From Mycobacterium sp. 1245111.1 (GTDB taxonomy: Bacteria > Actinomycetota > Actinomycetes > Mycobacteriales > Mycobacteriaceae), in the NCBI RefSeq assembly GCF_001673405.1, contig NZ_LZLV01000020.1:89993-153992 (forward strand): 64,000 bases of DNA, in the 5' to 3' direction. How positions within the stretch are numbered: the first letter of the stretch is position 1; every line of letters begins with the position of its first letter. The notes under the pieces were generated by a model that was not told the origin of the DNA, made no database searches, and saw only the letters and a list, made by a program, of their open reading frames with translations. A program made the position numbers and the translations under genes. Positions 34,293 through 43,011 of the stretch are shown here, one piece after another.

Positions 34293-35071
34293 CCTTCACG
34301 ACCATCGAGCTCGACGTCGACGGCGAAGCCGGCGTCGCCACCATCACGCTGAACCGGCCCGATCAGCTCAACGCGTTCAACCGGACGATGTGTGAGGAGA
34401 TGGCCGCTGCGTGGCAGGCGGTGAAGGCGGACGACGCCGTGAACGCCGTCGTGCTGCGGGCCGCCGGCGACCGGGCATTCAGCGCAGGGCTCGACATCAA
34501 GACGCCCTACGGTCAACCCGAAAACATCTGGAATCACGACGATCCCGGCGAGCTGCTCAGCCCGAAGTGGCAGAAGATGTGGAAGCCGGTGGTGTGCGCG
34601 GTGCAGGGCATGTGCACGGCGGGCGCGTTTTACTTCGTCAACGAATCCGACGTGGTGATCTGCTCCACCGACGCGACGTTCTTCGACTCCCACGTATCGG
34701 CCGGGTTGGTCTGCGCGCTCGAGCCGATCGGGCTGATGCGCCGCGTAGGACTGGGTGAGACATTGCGAATTGCCCTGATGGGCAACGACGAACGGGTCAG
34801 TGCTGACACCGCTCTGCGGATCGGCCTGGTATCCGAGGTGGTGCCGCCGGACGAACTGTGGGCGCGCGCCCACCAGATCGCCGCGACGATTGCCGCCAAC
34901 CCGCCGTCGGCGACCCAAGGCACCGTCAAAGCGATCTGGGAATCACTCGACAAGCCCTACCGGGCGGCCCTCGAGCAAGGACTCATCTACACCCGGCTCG
35001 GCAATCCGATCGGCGCCGCCGAGATCGCCCGACGCGGCGGGCGCCGGGCATCGGATCCGACAATTCGATGA
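34289..35071 (+). CDS. Enoyl-CoA hydratase/isomerase family protein
   Basis: 260 residues from ATG 34289, overlapping the previous stop as ATGA. ITLNRPDQLNAFNRTM, RAFSAGLDIKTPYGQP, VQGMCTAGAFYFVNESDVVI and TFFDSHVSAGLVCALEPIGL. Neither canonical glutamate is present (Tyr/Phe in AGAFYF, His in DSHVS). Sister of the preceding crotonase, probably by tandem duplication. The two may form one complex. Confidence 0.87.
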   Translation: MTFTTIELDVDGEAGVATITLNRPDQLNAFNRTMCEEMAAAWQAVKADDAVNAVVLRAAGDRAFSAGLDIKTPYGQPENIWNHDDPGELLSPKWQKMWKPVVCAVQGMCTAGAFYFVNESDVVICSTDATFFDSHVSAGLVCALEPIGLMRRVGLGETLRIALMGNDERVSADTALRIGLVSEVVPPDELWARAHQIAATIAANPPSATQGTVKAIWESLDKPYRAALEQGLIYTRLGNPIGAAEIARRGGRRASDPTIR

Positions 35072-36534
35072 CGGCGCACCGGCTCAGTCGGCGCATCGAC
35101 CACGTGCTGCATCTGGATCCCGCCGCTCCCGCGGTGGAATTCGAGCAACACTGGAGTTCGTGGAAACAGCTCGGCGCCATGGCCGACCGCGTCGCGTCGC
35201 TCATCGACGACGAGCGGGCGCAGGTCGGCATTCTGCTGCGCAACCGGCCGATCCACGTGGCGGCGCTACTCGGTGTTTTGCGACGCGGCGCGAGCGTCGT
35301 AGTGATCAACCCGGGCCGCGGTGACGAACGCATCAAAGCTGATGTCGGACAGCTCGAGCTGACCCTGATCGTCGGCGAACCGGACGATCTGGCGATGCTC
35401 GGTGAGCTGCCCGTCACGGCGGTCTCGCTGCCGGATCTTGCCGCCGAGCCGAATGTCGTTGCGGCCGGGCAAGACCGGACGATCGAGGAGCGGACCGGCG
35501 TTGCCGTGCGAATGCTGACCAGCGGGACGACCGGACCGCCCAAACGCGTCGACCTCACCTACGACATGCTGGCACACAGTGTGATGGGACCAGACGCTGA
35601 TGGAGCCTCAGCGCCAACGGAATTGCGTCGCGGCGTCGCGATCGTCAACTCGCCGCTGGTGCACATCGGCGGTGTCTTCAGGATCTTGCAATGCGTCGCC
35701 GAGGCGCGCGCGTTCGTGTTGTTGGAGCGATTCGAGCTCGAGCATTGGGTTCAAGCCGTCCGCACGCATCGGCCCCGGGCGGTATCGCTGGTGCCGACGG
35801 CCCTGCGGATGGTCTTGCACTCGAACGTGCCCCGGGCGGATTTGGCCAGCATCCGGGCGGTGACGTCGGGTACCGCTCCCCTGTCCGCGGACGATTCGGA
35901 TGCGTTCACCGAGAAGTACGGGATTCCGGTGCTGACGTCCTACGCCGCAACGGAATTCGGTGGCGGGGTGGCGAGCTGGACGTTGGCCGACCATCAGAAG
36001 TATTGGCGCGATAAACGCGGCAGTGTGGGACGCGCCAACCCTGGGGCTCAGCTGAGGGTGGTCGGCGACGACGGCGCCCCGCTGGCCCCCGGCGAGGTCG
36101 GTCTGCTGGAGGTAAAGCCGGCCCAACTCGGACCGTCCGCGGACTGGATGCGCACCACAGACATGGCGCGCCTGGACGCCGACGGGTTTCTCTGGATTGT
36201 CGGCCGGGCCGACCAGGCGATCATCCGTGGCGGATTCAAAGTCATGCCCGACGACGTTCGCGGTGCATTGGAAAGCCACCCCGCCGTGGCGGGCGCCGCG
36301 GTCATCGGGCGACGCGACGAACGGCTCGGCGAGACACCGGTGGCCATGGTCGAACTGCGGGCACCACACTCGGCGGACGCCGCTGCGCTCGTCGATTACC
36401 TGCGGAACCGCTTGGCCCGCTACGAGATTCCCACCGAGATCGCGATCGTCGATGAGTTGCCCCGTACACCGTCCGGAAAGCCCGATCTGAGCGCCGTCCG
36501 GCGCCACTTCAGCGGTGCTGACCATGCCGGGTGA
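35068..36534 (+). CDS. AMP-binding acyl-CoA synthetase (divergent, short)
   Basis: 488 residues from ATG 35068 (ATGA overlap). The ANL core is present: LTSGTTGPPKRVDLT (with Arg where Gly is usual after PK), SYAATEFGGGVASW, WIVGRADQAIIRGGFKVMP and the C-terminal lysine in TPSGKPDLSAV. The N-terminal domain is shorter than in standard acyl-CoA ligases. First of three consecutive ligases that differ clearly from one another. Confidence 0.88.
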   Translation: MTAHRLSRRIDHVLHLDPAAPAVEFEQHWSSWKQLGAMADRVASLIDDERAQVGILLRNRPIHVAALLGVLRRGASVVVINPGRGDERIKADVGQLELTLIVGEPDDLAMLGELPVTAVSLPDLAAEPNVVAAGQDRTIEERTGVAVRMLTSGTTGPPKRVDLTYDMLAHSVMGPDADGASAPTELRRGVAIVNSPLVHIGGVFRILQCVAEARAFVLLERFELEHWVQAVRTHRPRAVSLVPTALRMVLHSNVPRADLASIRAVTSGTAPLSADDSDAFTEKYGIPVLTSYAATEFGGGVASWTLADHQKYWRDKRGSVGRANPGAQLRVVGDDGAPLAPGEVGLLEVKPAQLGPSADWMRTTDMARLDADGFLWIVGRADQAIIRGGFKVMPDDVRGALESHPAVAGAAVIGRRDERLGETPVAMVELRAPHSADAAALVDYLRNRLARYEIPTEIAIVDELPRTPSGKPDLSAVRRHFSGADHAG

Positions 36535-38089
36535 AGGGGCCACCGTCGGCCAGGTGCTGCGCGAGCAAGCCCGCAGCAGGGCCGATCATCCCCTGCTGAT
36601 CTGCGACTCCGAACGCGTCAGCTACGCCGATGCCGAAAGGCTGTCCGCCGTGATGGCGCGTGGTCTCATCGGCCTCGGCGCCGGCAAGGGAACCCATGTC
36701 GGCCTGCTCTACCCCAACGGTGTCGCGTTCGTCGTCGGGATGCTGGCCGCCGCGCGGATCGGCGCAGTCGTCATACCCTTTTCGACCTTCGCCACCGCGC
36801 GCGAACTGCGCGAGCAACTGGTTCACAGCGACACCGAGATCCTGCTCTCGGCTTTGTCCTACCGATCCCACGACTACCTGCAACGCCTGACCGAGGTGTT
36901 GCCGGTCTCCGACTTCGACGCCGGCGAACGGCTATTCAACACCGCCGCACCACAATTGCGGTACGTGCTCTTCGACGCCTCACGTATCCAACGGGCCGAC
37001 AGCGTCGACGCAGCCTTCCTGACGGCGATGGCGGATGATGTCGACGGCTCGGACCCGGTGACGATCGTCTACACGTCCGGCACCACCAGCGCACCGAAGG
37101 GCGTTGTGCACACCCACGCCGCACTGCTTGACCATCAGCGGAAGCTCAACGCGGTCCGACGCCTCACCGCGGCGGACACGCTGTTCTGCAACTCGCCCTT
37201 CTTCTGGATCGGTGGACTCGGATTCGGCTTGCTGGCCCCCATGATTGCCGGCGCGACGCTGCTCTGCTCGAACGCCGAAGACCCGGGCCAGACCCTGGAT
37301 CTGCTCGAGGCCGAAAGACCAACCGTCACCAACGGTTTCGCCGCGGGGATCCGACACCTGGCGCGACACCCGAGCTTCGCCGACCGTGACCTGTCCTCGC
37401 TGCGACGGGGCAACTTGTACCCGATCATGGCTCCGGAGGCGCGTCCTGACGACCCCGAGTTGAGGCACAACATGCTCGGCTTGACCGAGGCGGGCAGCGT
37501 CGTGTTGATCAGCGCCGACGACACCGACCAGCCGGAGCATCGACGCGGATCGTTCGGCAAACCGGCGCCGGGGCTGGATGCGAAGATCGTCGACCCGGAC
37601 ACCCAGATGCCGGTCGAGGACGGCGCGCCCGGCGAACTGTGCATTCGTGGACCATGCCTGATGCAGCGTTACTACAAACGCAGCCGGGAGGAATGCTTCG
37701 ATCCCGACGGCTGGCTGCACACCGGTGACCTGGCCGCCTCCGACAGCGAGGGATTCTTCTACTACCTCGGCCGCCGCGGTTCGATGATCAAGACCGCCGG
37801 CGCCAACGTCTCCCCCGGCGAGGTCGAGCATGCCATCGCCACGGTCACCGGCGGCGCCGCACACGTGTTCGGCATCCCGGACCCCGATCGAGGCCAGGTG
37901 ATCGCGGCCGTCGTCGTCACGGACAACGTGGCTGACTTCGACGAAGCCGGTCTTCGTCGCCAACTCTCAGTTGAACTGTCCGCCTACAAGATTCCGAAAC
38001 GATTCGCGGTGCTGCCGCCGTCCCAGGTTCCCCTGCTGGCCAGCGGCAAGCCCGACCTGCTGCGGTTGAAAAGCCTGTTCGATGCCTGA
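36524..38089 (+). CDS. AMP-binding acyl-CoA synthetase
   Basis: 521 residues from ATG 36524, which overlaps the previous gene by 11 bases; GTG 36515 is an alternative. Motifs: VYTSGTTSAPKGVVHTH, LGLTEAGSV, FYYLGRRGSMIKTAGANVSP and the catalytic-lysine region LLASGKPDLLRL. Pattern is that of cyclohexane-carboxylate or fatty-acyl CoA ligases. It is more similar to the following ligase (shared STLLSARELVAQL-like versus STFATARELREQL segment) than to the preceding one. Confidence 0.9.
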   Translation: MPGEGATVGQVLREQARSRADHPLLICDSERVSYADAERLSAVMARGLIGLGAGKGTHVGLLYPNGVAFVVGMLAAARIGAVVIPFSTFATARELREQLVHSDTEILLSALSYRSHDYLQRLTEVLPVSDFDAGERLFNTAAPQLRYVLFDASRIQRADSVDAAFLTAMADDVDGSDPVTIVYTSGTTSAPKGVVHTHAALLDHQRKLNAVRRLTAADTLFCNSPFFWIGGLGFGLLAPMIAGATLLCSNAEDPGQTLDLLEAERPTVTNGFAAGIRHLARHPSFADRDLSSLRRGNLYPIMAPEARPDDPELRHNMLGLTEAGSVVLISADDTDQPEHRRGSFGKPAPGLDAKIVDPDTQMPVEDGAPGELCIRGPCLMQRYYKRSREECFDPDGWLHTGDLAASDSEGFFYYLGRRGSMIKTAGANVSPGEVEHAIATVTGGAAHVFGIPDPDRGQVIAAVVVTDNVADFDEAGLRRQLSVELSAYKIPKRFAVLPPSQVPLLASGKPDLLRLKSLFDA

Positions 38090-39707
38090 CACCATCGACA
38101 CCCTCGTGCGGCACCACTCGGCGAATACCGCCGCCAAGCCGATGGTGATCGACTCCACCGCCCAGCTGACCTACCGCGAACTCGATTGCACCACAGCTGA
38201 TCTGGCGGCGGGCTTCATCGAAGCGGGAGTCGGTAAGGGCACCCGGGTCGGGCTCATCATGCCCAACGGTGTCCGCTGGGTGCAGATCGCCATCGCGCTC
38301 ACCCGAATCGGTGCGGTGCTGGTTCCGCTGAGCACCTTGTTATCCGCGCGGGAACTGGTCGCACAATTGCATACGTCCTCGGTGCAGGTCCTGGTCAGTG
38401 TCGAGGAATTCCGCGGCCACCGCTACCTCGATGACCTCGCGGCGGCTCTAGGGCTCGACGATCTCTCCGGCACGCTGCGGTGCACCGAACTTCCCGCGCT
38501 GCGACGGGTTTGGACGGCCGAGTTCGTGCCATCGGGTTCTAACGTCTCCTTCGTCGACGCCGTCACCGCGACGCTCACCCCGAGCGACACGATGGCCATC
38601 ATGTTCACCTCCGGTAGCAGCGGGCCACCCAAGGGCGTCGTGCATTCGCACGGCGGTGCGCTGGGCGCCGTCCGCGCGGGTCTGGCAAGCCGCTGCATCG
38701 ATGCCGACACCCGCCTGTATCTGCCGATGCCCTTTTTCTGGGTGGGCGGTTTCGCCAGCGGCGTGCTTTCCGCACTGGTGGCCGGCGCGACGCTGATCAC
38801 CGAGGAGATTCCGCAGCCCGAGTCGACGCTTCGGCTATTGGAACGCGAACGGGTGACGCTGTTTCGCGGCTGGCCCGACCAAGCCGAGGCACTGGCGCGT
38901 CACCCGCATCGCGCCCGCGTTGACCTGTCCGCGCTTCGACCCGGCAGTCTGGAAGCTCTGCTGCCACCCGAGCAGCGTTCCGAACCTGGCTCTCGCGCAA
39001 CGCTGTTCGGGATGACCGAAGCGTTCGGGCCGTACTGCGGCTACCCCGCCGACACCGATATGCCGCACTCGGCGTGGGGCAGCTGCGGCAAACCCTTCCC
39101 GGGCATGGAAGTCCGGATCACCGATCCGCACAGTGGCGAGGTTCTCACCGAGGGAAGCATCGGGATGATTGAGATTCGGGGCCCGCATGTACTGCGCGGG
39201 ATATGCCGGCGAAGCCGCGAGGATGTGTTCACCGCCGACGGCTTCTACCCCACCGGGGATCTCGGCCGGCTCGACGGCGACGGGTTTCTGTTTTACCACG
39301 GTCGATCCGATGACATGTTCAAGGTCAGCGGCGCGACCGTCTACCCCACCGAAGTGGAGCAAGCGCTGCGCGACATCGACGGCGTCGAGAACGCCTACGT
39401 GACCAATCTGCCTGGCGCACATGGAGATCGGGTGGGCGCCATGGTGGTGTGCGACACCGAGTGCCTCACCGTCGAGCGACTGCGCGCATCCGCTCGGACG
39501 TTGCTGAGTTCGTTCAAGGTCCCGACGATATGGCTGCTGGTCGACTCCGACGATCAGATTCCGCGTAGTGCGACCGGCAAGGTCGATGCCCGGCGACTGC
39601 GCGAGTTGCTCAGTAACGCAGCACCGTCGACCGACCCTGACGAAGGCGATATCACCGAGGCAGTGTGGAGAAATATCGGGTCACAGACCCAGCGCTTTCG
39701 TGAGTAG
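38082..39707 (+). CDS. AMP-binding acyl-CoA synthetase
   Basis: 541 residues from ATG 38082, overlapping the previous gene by 8 bases. Motifs: MFTSGSSGPPKGVVHSHG, FGMTEAFGPYCGYP, FYHGRSDDMFKVSGATVYP and the C-terminal SATGKVDARRL. Parallel to the preceding ligase along its length, so the pair likely arose by duplication with specialisation. Last gene of the operon; its 3' end overlaps the convergent MarR gene by 27 bases. Confidence 0.9.
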   Translation: MPDTIDTLVRHHSANTAAKPMVIDSTAQLTYRELDCTTADLAAGFIEAGVGKGTRVGLIMPNGVRWVQIAIALTRIGAVLVPLSTLLSARELVAQLHTSSVQVLVSVEEFRGHRYLDDLAAALGLDDLSGTLRCTELPALRRVWTAEFVPSGSNVSFVDAVTATLTPSDTMAIMFTSGSSGPPKGVVHSHGGALGAVRAGLASRCIDADTRLYLPMPFFWVGGFASGVLSALVAGATLITEEIPQPESTLRLLERERVTLFRGWPDQAEALARHPHRARVDLSALRPGSLEALLPPEQRSEPGSRATLFGMTEAFGPYCGYPADTDMPHSAWGSCGKPFPGMEVRITDPHSGEVLTEGSIGMIEIRGPHVLRGICRRSREDVFTADGFYPTGDLGRLDGDGFLFYHGRSDDMFKVSGATVYPTEVEQALRDIDGVENAYVTNLPGAHGDRVGAMVVCDTECLTVERLRASARTLLSSFKVPTIWLLVDSDDQIPRSATGKVDARRLRELLSNAAPSTDPDEGDITEAVWRNIGSQTQRFRE

Positions 39708-40094
39708 GGCCGTGAGGCGTTTCTGTTCGGCACGACTCAACTGACTGGTCAACGGCTTGATCCGCTCACCGATCGCCGCTGTCACCGCTGGAACCAGGCC
39801 GCGGGCCTGCTTGGTGAGAGTCACCCGCACCGAGCGCCCGTCGCGATGATCGGCAGTCCGGACGACCAGTCCACGCTCGGACGCGCGATCGACAAGTCCA
39901 CTGATGGTGGAACGCTCCAGGCCCGTGAAGGTCGCTAGGTCAGCCATCGTCGGTTCACGATCACGAAGGATGCCCAACATCCGGAGTTGCGTGAGCGAGA
40001 GATTGTGTTCGGCCGCCACCTCGGTGAGTGCGGCCATCAACGCAAAAGAGACTTGCACCAACGCGTCTCGCAGGTCATCGACGTCTGAAGACAT
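39681..40094 (-). CDS. MarR-family transcriptional regulator
   Basis: 137 residues. Winged helix-turn-helix with LSLTQLRMLGILRDREPTMA, TFTGLERSTISGLVDRASER and a wing containing RTADHRDGRSVRVTLT. Typical MarR length. Divergent from the oxidoreductase at 40184 with an AT-rich 89-base gap that includes a short dyad; autoregulation and control of that gene are likely. Ligand unknown. Confidence 0.9.
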   Translation of the reverse strand: MSSDVDDLRDALVQVSFALMAALTEVAAEHNLSLTQLRMLGILRDREPTMADLATFTGLERSTISGLVDRASERGLVVRTADHRDGRSVRVTLTKQARGLVPAVTAAIGERIKPLTSQLSRAEQKRLTALLTKALGL

Positions 40095-40128
40095 AGCTGA
40101 AACGATACTCTATATGGTTCATATTGCC

Positions 40129-40141
40129 AACTATATTAGTT
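40129..40141. promoter_or_regulatory. AACTA-TAT-TAGTT dyad in the MarR/oxidoreductase gap
   Basis: A perfect 5-bp inverted repeat in an AT-rich patch that also contains TATATGGTTCATATTG just to the left. Centred between the divergent genes, it fits a MarR-type operator. Confidence 0.5.
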
Positions 40142-40183
40142 CGTACTACCATCTACCCTCGGACGGCATAGAGGAGACCGAAG

Positions 40184-41116
40184 ATGAAAGCTGCAGTCGT
40201 GCGCGCGTTCGATCACCCGCCACGGTATGAAGACTTCCCCGACCCGAACGCCGCACACAATGATGAACTCGTTGTCGACGTCGTTGCGGCAGCGCTACAT
40301 CCGCGGGTGCGGTCCCAGGCGAACGGTTCGCATTACACCAGCACCGGCGAACTCCCGCTGGTGCCGGGCATCGACGCGGTAGTCCGCGACGCCAAGGGCA
40401 AGCTCTATTACGCGCTCATAGACAGCACCACGCTGGGCACCATGGCACAGCGCACGCTCATCGAGACGGACCGCAGCGTGGCGTTACCCAAGGACACCGA
40501 CCCGGCAATGGTGGCAGCGGCGATCAACCCGGTGATGTCCTCCTGGGTCGCGCTGCGGCACCGTGTCGACTTCAAGCGCGGATCGAGCGTGCTGATTCTC
40601 GGCGCGACCGGCAGTGCCGGACGCATGGCGATACAAGTCGCTAAACGATTCGGCGCCAAAGAGGTCATCGGCGCCGGGCGCAATCCCCAGCGGCTCAGGG
40701 AACTCACGGCGCTCGGCGCCGATCGGCTACTTACTTTCGACCAACTCGGTCAGGCCGGCGACGTCGATGTCGTCATCGACTACGTATGGGGTGAACCCAC
40801 CGCCAAAGGCATGCTCGACCTGATCACACGCCGACGCGACCGTGGCAAAGAACTCAGCTGGATCCAAATCGGTTCGATGGCCGGACCTAGCACCGAAATC
40901 CTCTCCGCTGCACTACGATCCAGCAGAACCCAAATCGTCGGCAGCGGTATCGGCTCAGTGCGCGGACGTGACTTTCGCAAAGAGATCCCCAAGATTGCCA
41001 AAGCCGTTACCGAGGGAGCGTTCCACGTCCGCACTCAAACGGTCCCGCTGAGCGAGGTCGCGGCCGCATGGACACAACCGCTCGAAACCGACAAGCGGAT
41101 CGTCTTTCTGCCGTGA
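40184..41116 (+). CDS. Zinc-independent MDR/quinone-oxidoreductase-like dehydrogenase
   Basis: 310 residues from ATG 40184 (GAGGAGA 9 bases upstream). A medium-chain dehydrogenase/reductase with no zinc-binding cysteines. The NADPH fold is marked by LILGATGSAGRMAIQVAKRF and AGRNPQRLRELTALGADRL. Such enzymes reduce quinones or unsaturated carbonyls, often under MarR control in response to electrophiles. Probably a one-gene transcript; its stop abuts the convergent GntR gene. Confidence 0.88.
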   Translation: MKAAVVRAFDHPPRYEDFPDPNAAHNDELVVDVVAAALHPRVRSQANGSHYTSTGELPLVPGIDAVVRDAKGKLYYALIDSTTLGTMAQRTLIETDRSVALPKDTDPAMVAAAINPVMSSWVALRHRVDFKRGSSVLILGATGSAGRMAIQVAKRFGAKEVIGAGRNPQRLRELTALGADRLLTFDQLGQAGDVDVVIDYVWGEPTAKGMLDLITRRRDRGKELSWIQIGSMAGPSTEILSAALRSSRTQIVGSGIGSVRGRDFRKEIPKIAKAVTEGAFHVRTQTVPLSEVAAAWTQPLETDKRIVFLP

Positions 41117-41797
41117 CTAACCGTCACCCGATTCGACGACACCGTGTTCGGCCAGGTGGTCGATCAGCGGAGCGGCGCCCGCGGCCAGGTGCTCCGACAT
41201 CGCCCTGCGAGCCGCGTCGCTGTCGCGCTTGGCCAACGCCGCCACCACCCGCCGGTGATCTCTGATCGACTGGTCGGGCCAGCCGGCGATGGTGGGAAAC
41301 ACCGATTCGGGTGCGTAACGGGTGATCTGCGACATCATCTGGGCGAGCTTCGGCGACTGCGCCGCCACGTTGATCGCCCGATGGAACTCGTGGTTGAGCC
41401 GCACCGTCCGGTCAATGTCGTTGCCCGCATAGGCTTCTTCCAGCTGAGACTGGATGTCCTTGAGCTGACGCAGTTGCTCGTCGTCGATGCTTTCGGCGGC
41501 GCGCGCGGCGAGCTCCCCACCCACGTGCGCCTGCAGATTGGCGACGTCCGCCAAGTCACGCCCGGTCACCGGCAGCACCACGAAGCCGCGACGGGGCTGT
41601 TGTTCCAACAGTCCCTCGGACCGCAGCTCGAACAGCGCTTCTCGGACCGGGGTGACGCTGATCCCGAGTTCGGCGGCCAGTTGATCCAACCGGACGTATT
41701 CCCCAGCCGAGTACGTGCCATCGAAGATCCGCCTACGGACGTAGCGCGCAACGTCTTCCGAGAGCTGGGGTCGCGGGGTGAACTCGGGGACGCTCAT
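41117..41797 (-). CDS. GntR-family (FCD) transcriptional regulator
   Basis: 226 residues from ATG 41797, although TTG 41803 overlaps the upstream stop. The winged helix includes DVARYVRRRIFDGTYSAGEY, LAAELGISVTPVREALFELR and GLLEQQPRRGFVVLP. The FCD effector domain has histidines in LNHEFHRAIN and RDHRRVVAALA. Last gene of the minus-strand beta-oxidation operon, which it probably controls by sensing a CoA-ester or acid intermediate. Confidence 0.9.
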   Translation of the reverse strand: MSVPEFTPRPQLSEDVARYVRRRIFDGTYSAGEYVRLDQLAAELGISVTPVREALFELRSEGLLEQQPRRGFVVLPVTGRDLADVANLQAHVGGELAARAAESIDDEQLRQLKDIQSQLEEAYAGNDIDRTVRLNHEFHRAINVAAQSPKLAQMMSQITRYAPESVFPTIAGWPDQSIRDHRRVVAALAKRDSDAARRAMSEHLAAGAAPLIDHLAEHGVVESGDG

Positions 41798-41799
41798 GG

Positions 41800-42993
41800 T
41801 CAAATCCGATACTCGGCAAGCAGTCGTTTGCTGATGATGGACTTCTGGATCTCGCTGGTTCCCTCGCCGATGAGCAAAAACGGCGCATCACGCATCAACC
41901 GCTCGATCTCGTACTCCTTGGAATATCCATAGCCGCCATGGATGCGGAAGCTCTGCTGGGTCACCTCGGCGCAGAACTCGCTGGCGAGGTACTTCGCCAT
42001 TCCCGCGGCCACGTCGTTGCGTTCGCCGGAGTCCTTGAGGCGGGCGGCGTTGACCATCATCAGGTGCGCGGCCTCGACTTTGGTTGCCATTTCGGCGATT
42101 TGGAAAGCAATGGCCTGATGCTCGGCGATGGGCTTGCCGAAGGTGTGCCGCTGTTGGGCATAACGCGCGGCCAGCTCGAACGCGCGAATCGCCACCCCGA
42201 CGGCCCGCGCCGACACATTCACCCGTCCGACTTCGATGCCGTCCATCATCTGGTAGAAACCCTGTCCGGGCGTCCCGCCGAGGATGTCCTCGGCGCTGGC
42301 GGCGTATCCGTCGAAAATGAGCTCGGTGGTGTCGATGCCCTTGTAGCCGAGCTTGTCGATCTTGCCCGGGATCAGCAGCCCGGGCTTGACTTCGCCGAAG
42401 CCGGTTGGCTTTTCGATCAGAAAAGCCGTCAGGTTGCGGTGCGGCGCTTCCGCGCCCTCGTCGGTGCGGACCAGCACCGCCACCAGGCTGGAACTGGCGC
42501 CGTTGGTCAGCCACATCTTCTGGCCGTCGATGGTGTAGTCACCGTCGCTGCCCCGGGTGGCGCGGGTACGGATCGCCGCGACGTCAGATCCCAACTCCGG
42601 CTCGGACATCGAGAACGCCCCGCGGATCTCGCCGGTTGCCATCCGCGGCAGGAAGCGTTGCTTCTGCTCATCGGTGCCGTGTTGTCGCAGCATATAGGCG
42701 ACGATGAAATGGGTATTGAGCACCCCGGAAACGCTCATCCAGCCGCGACCCAACTCCTCGATGCACAGGGCGTAGGTCAACAGCGACTCGCCCAGGCCGC
42801 CGTATTCCTCCGGGATCATCAAGCCGAACAAGCCCATCTCGCGCATGTGGTCGACGATCGCCTGCGGATACGTGTCGGTGCGCTCCAGCTCGGGCGCGTT
42901 CGGAATGACTTCCTTCTCTACGAATTGCCTTACGGTGGCGATGATTTCGTTCTGCACGTCGGTCAGGCCGATCGTCTGTGCGAGTTTGGTCAT
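41800..42993 (-). CDS. Acyl-CoA dehydrogenase
   Basis: 397 residues, full-length homotetramer type. FAMSEPELGSDVA-like FAD/substrate motif (read here as AFSMSEPELGSDVAA), IDGQKMWLTNGASSSL, HTFGKPIAEHQAIAFQIAEM, and the catalytic glutamate in IGEGTSEIQKS. It introduces the alpha-beta double bond into an acyl-CoA using FAD and electron-transfer flavoprotein. It ends beside the GntR regulator and follows the CaiB-type gene after 18 bases. Confidence 0.93.
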   Translation of the reverse strand: MTKLAQTIGLTDVQNEIIATVRQFVEKEVIPNAPELERTDTYPQAIVDHMREMGLFGLMIPEEYGGLGESLLTYALCIEELGRGWMSVSGVLNTHFIVAYMLRQHGTDEQKQRFLPRMATGEIRGAFSMSEPELGSDVAAIRTRATRGSDGDYTIDGQKMWLTNGASSSLVAVLVRTDEGAEAPHRNLTAFLIEKPTGFGEVKPGLLIPGKIDKLGYKGIDTTELIFDGYAASAEDILGGTPGQGFYQMMDGIEVGRVNVSARAVGVAIRAFELAARYAQQRHTFGKPIAEHQAIAFQIAEMATKVEAAHLMMVNAARLKDSGERNDVAAGMAKYLASEFCAEVTQQSFRIHGGYGYSKEYEIERLMRDAPFLLIGEGTSEIQKSIISKRLLAEYRI

Positions 42994-43011
42994 GAGGGGC
43001 CTTCCTCCTCG

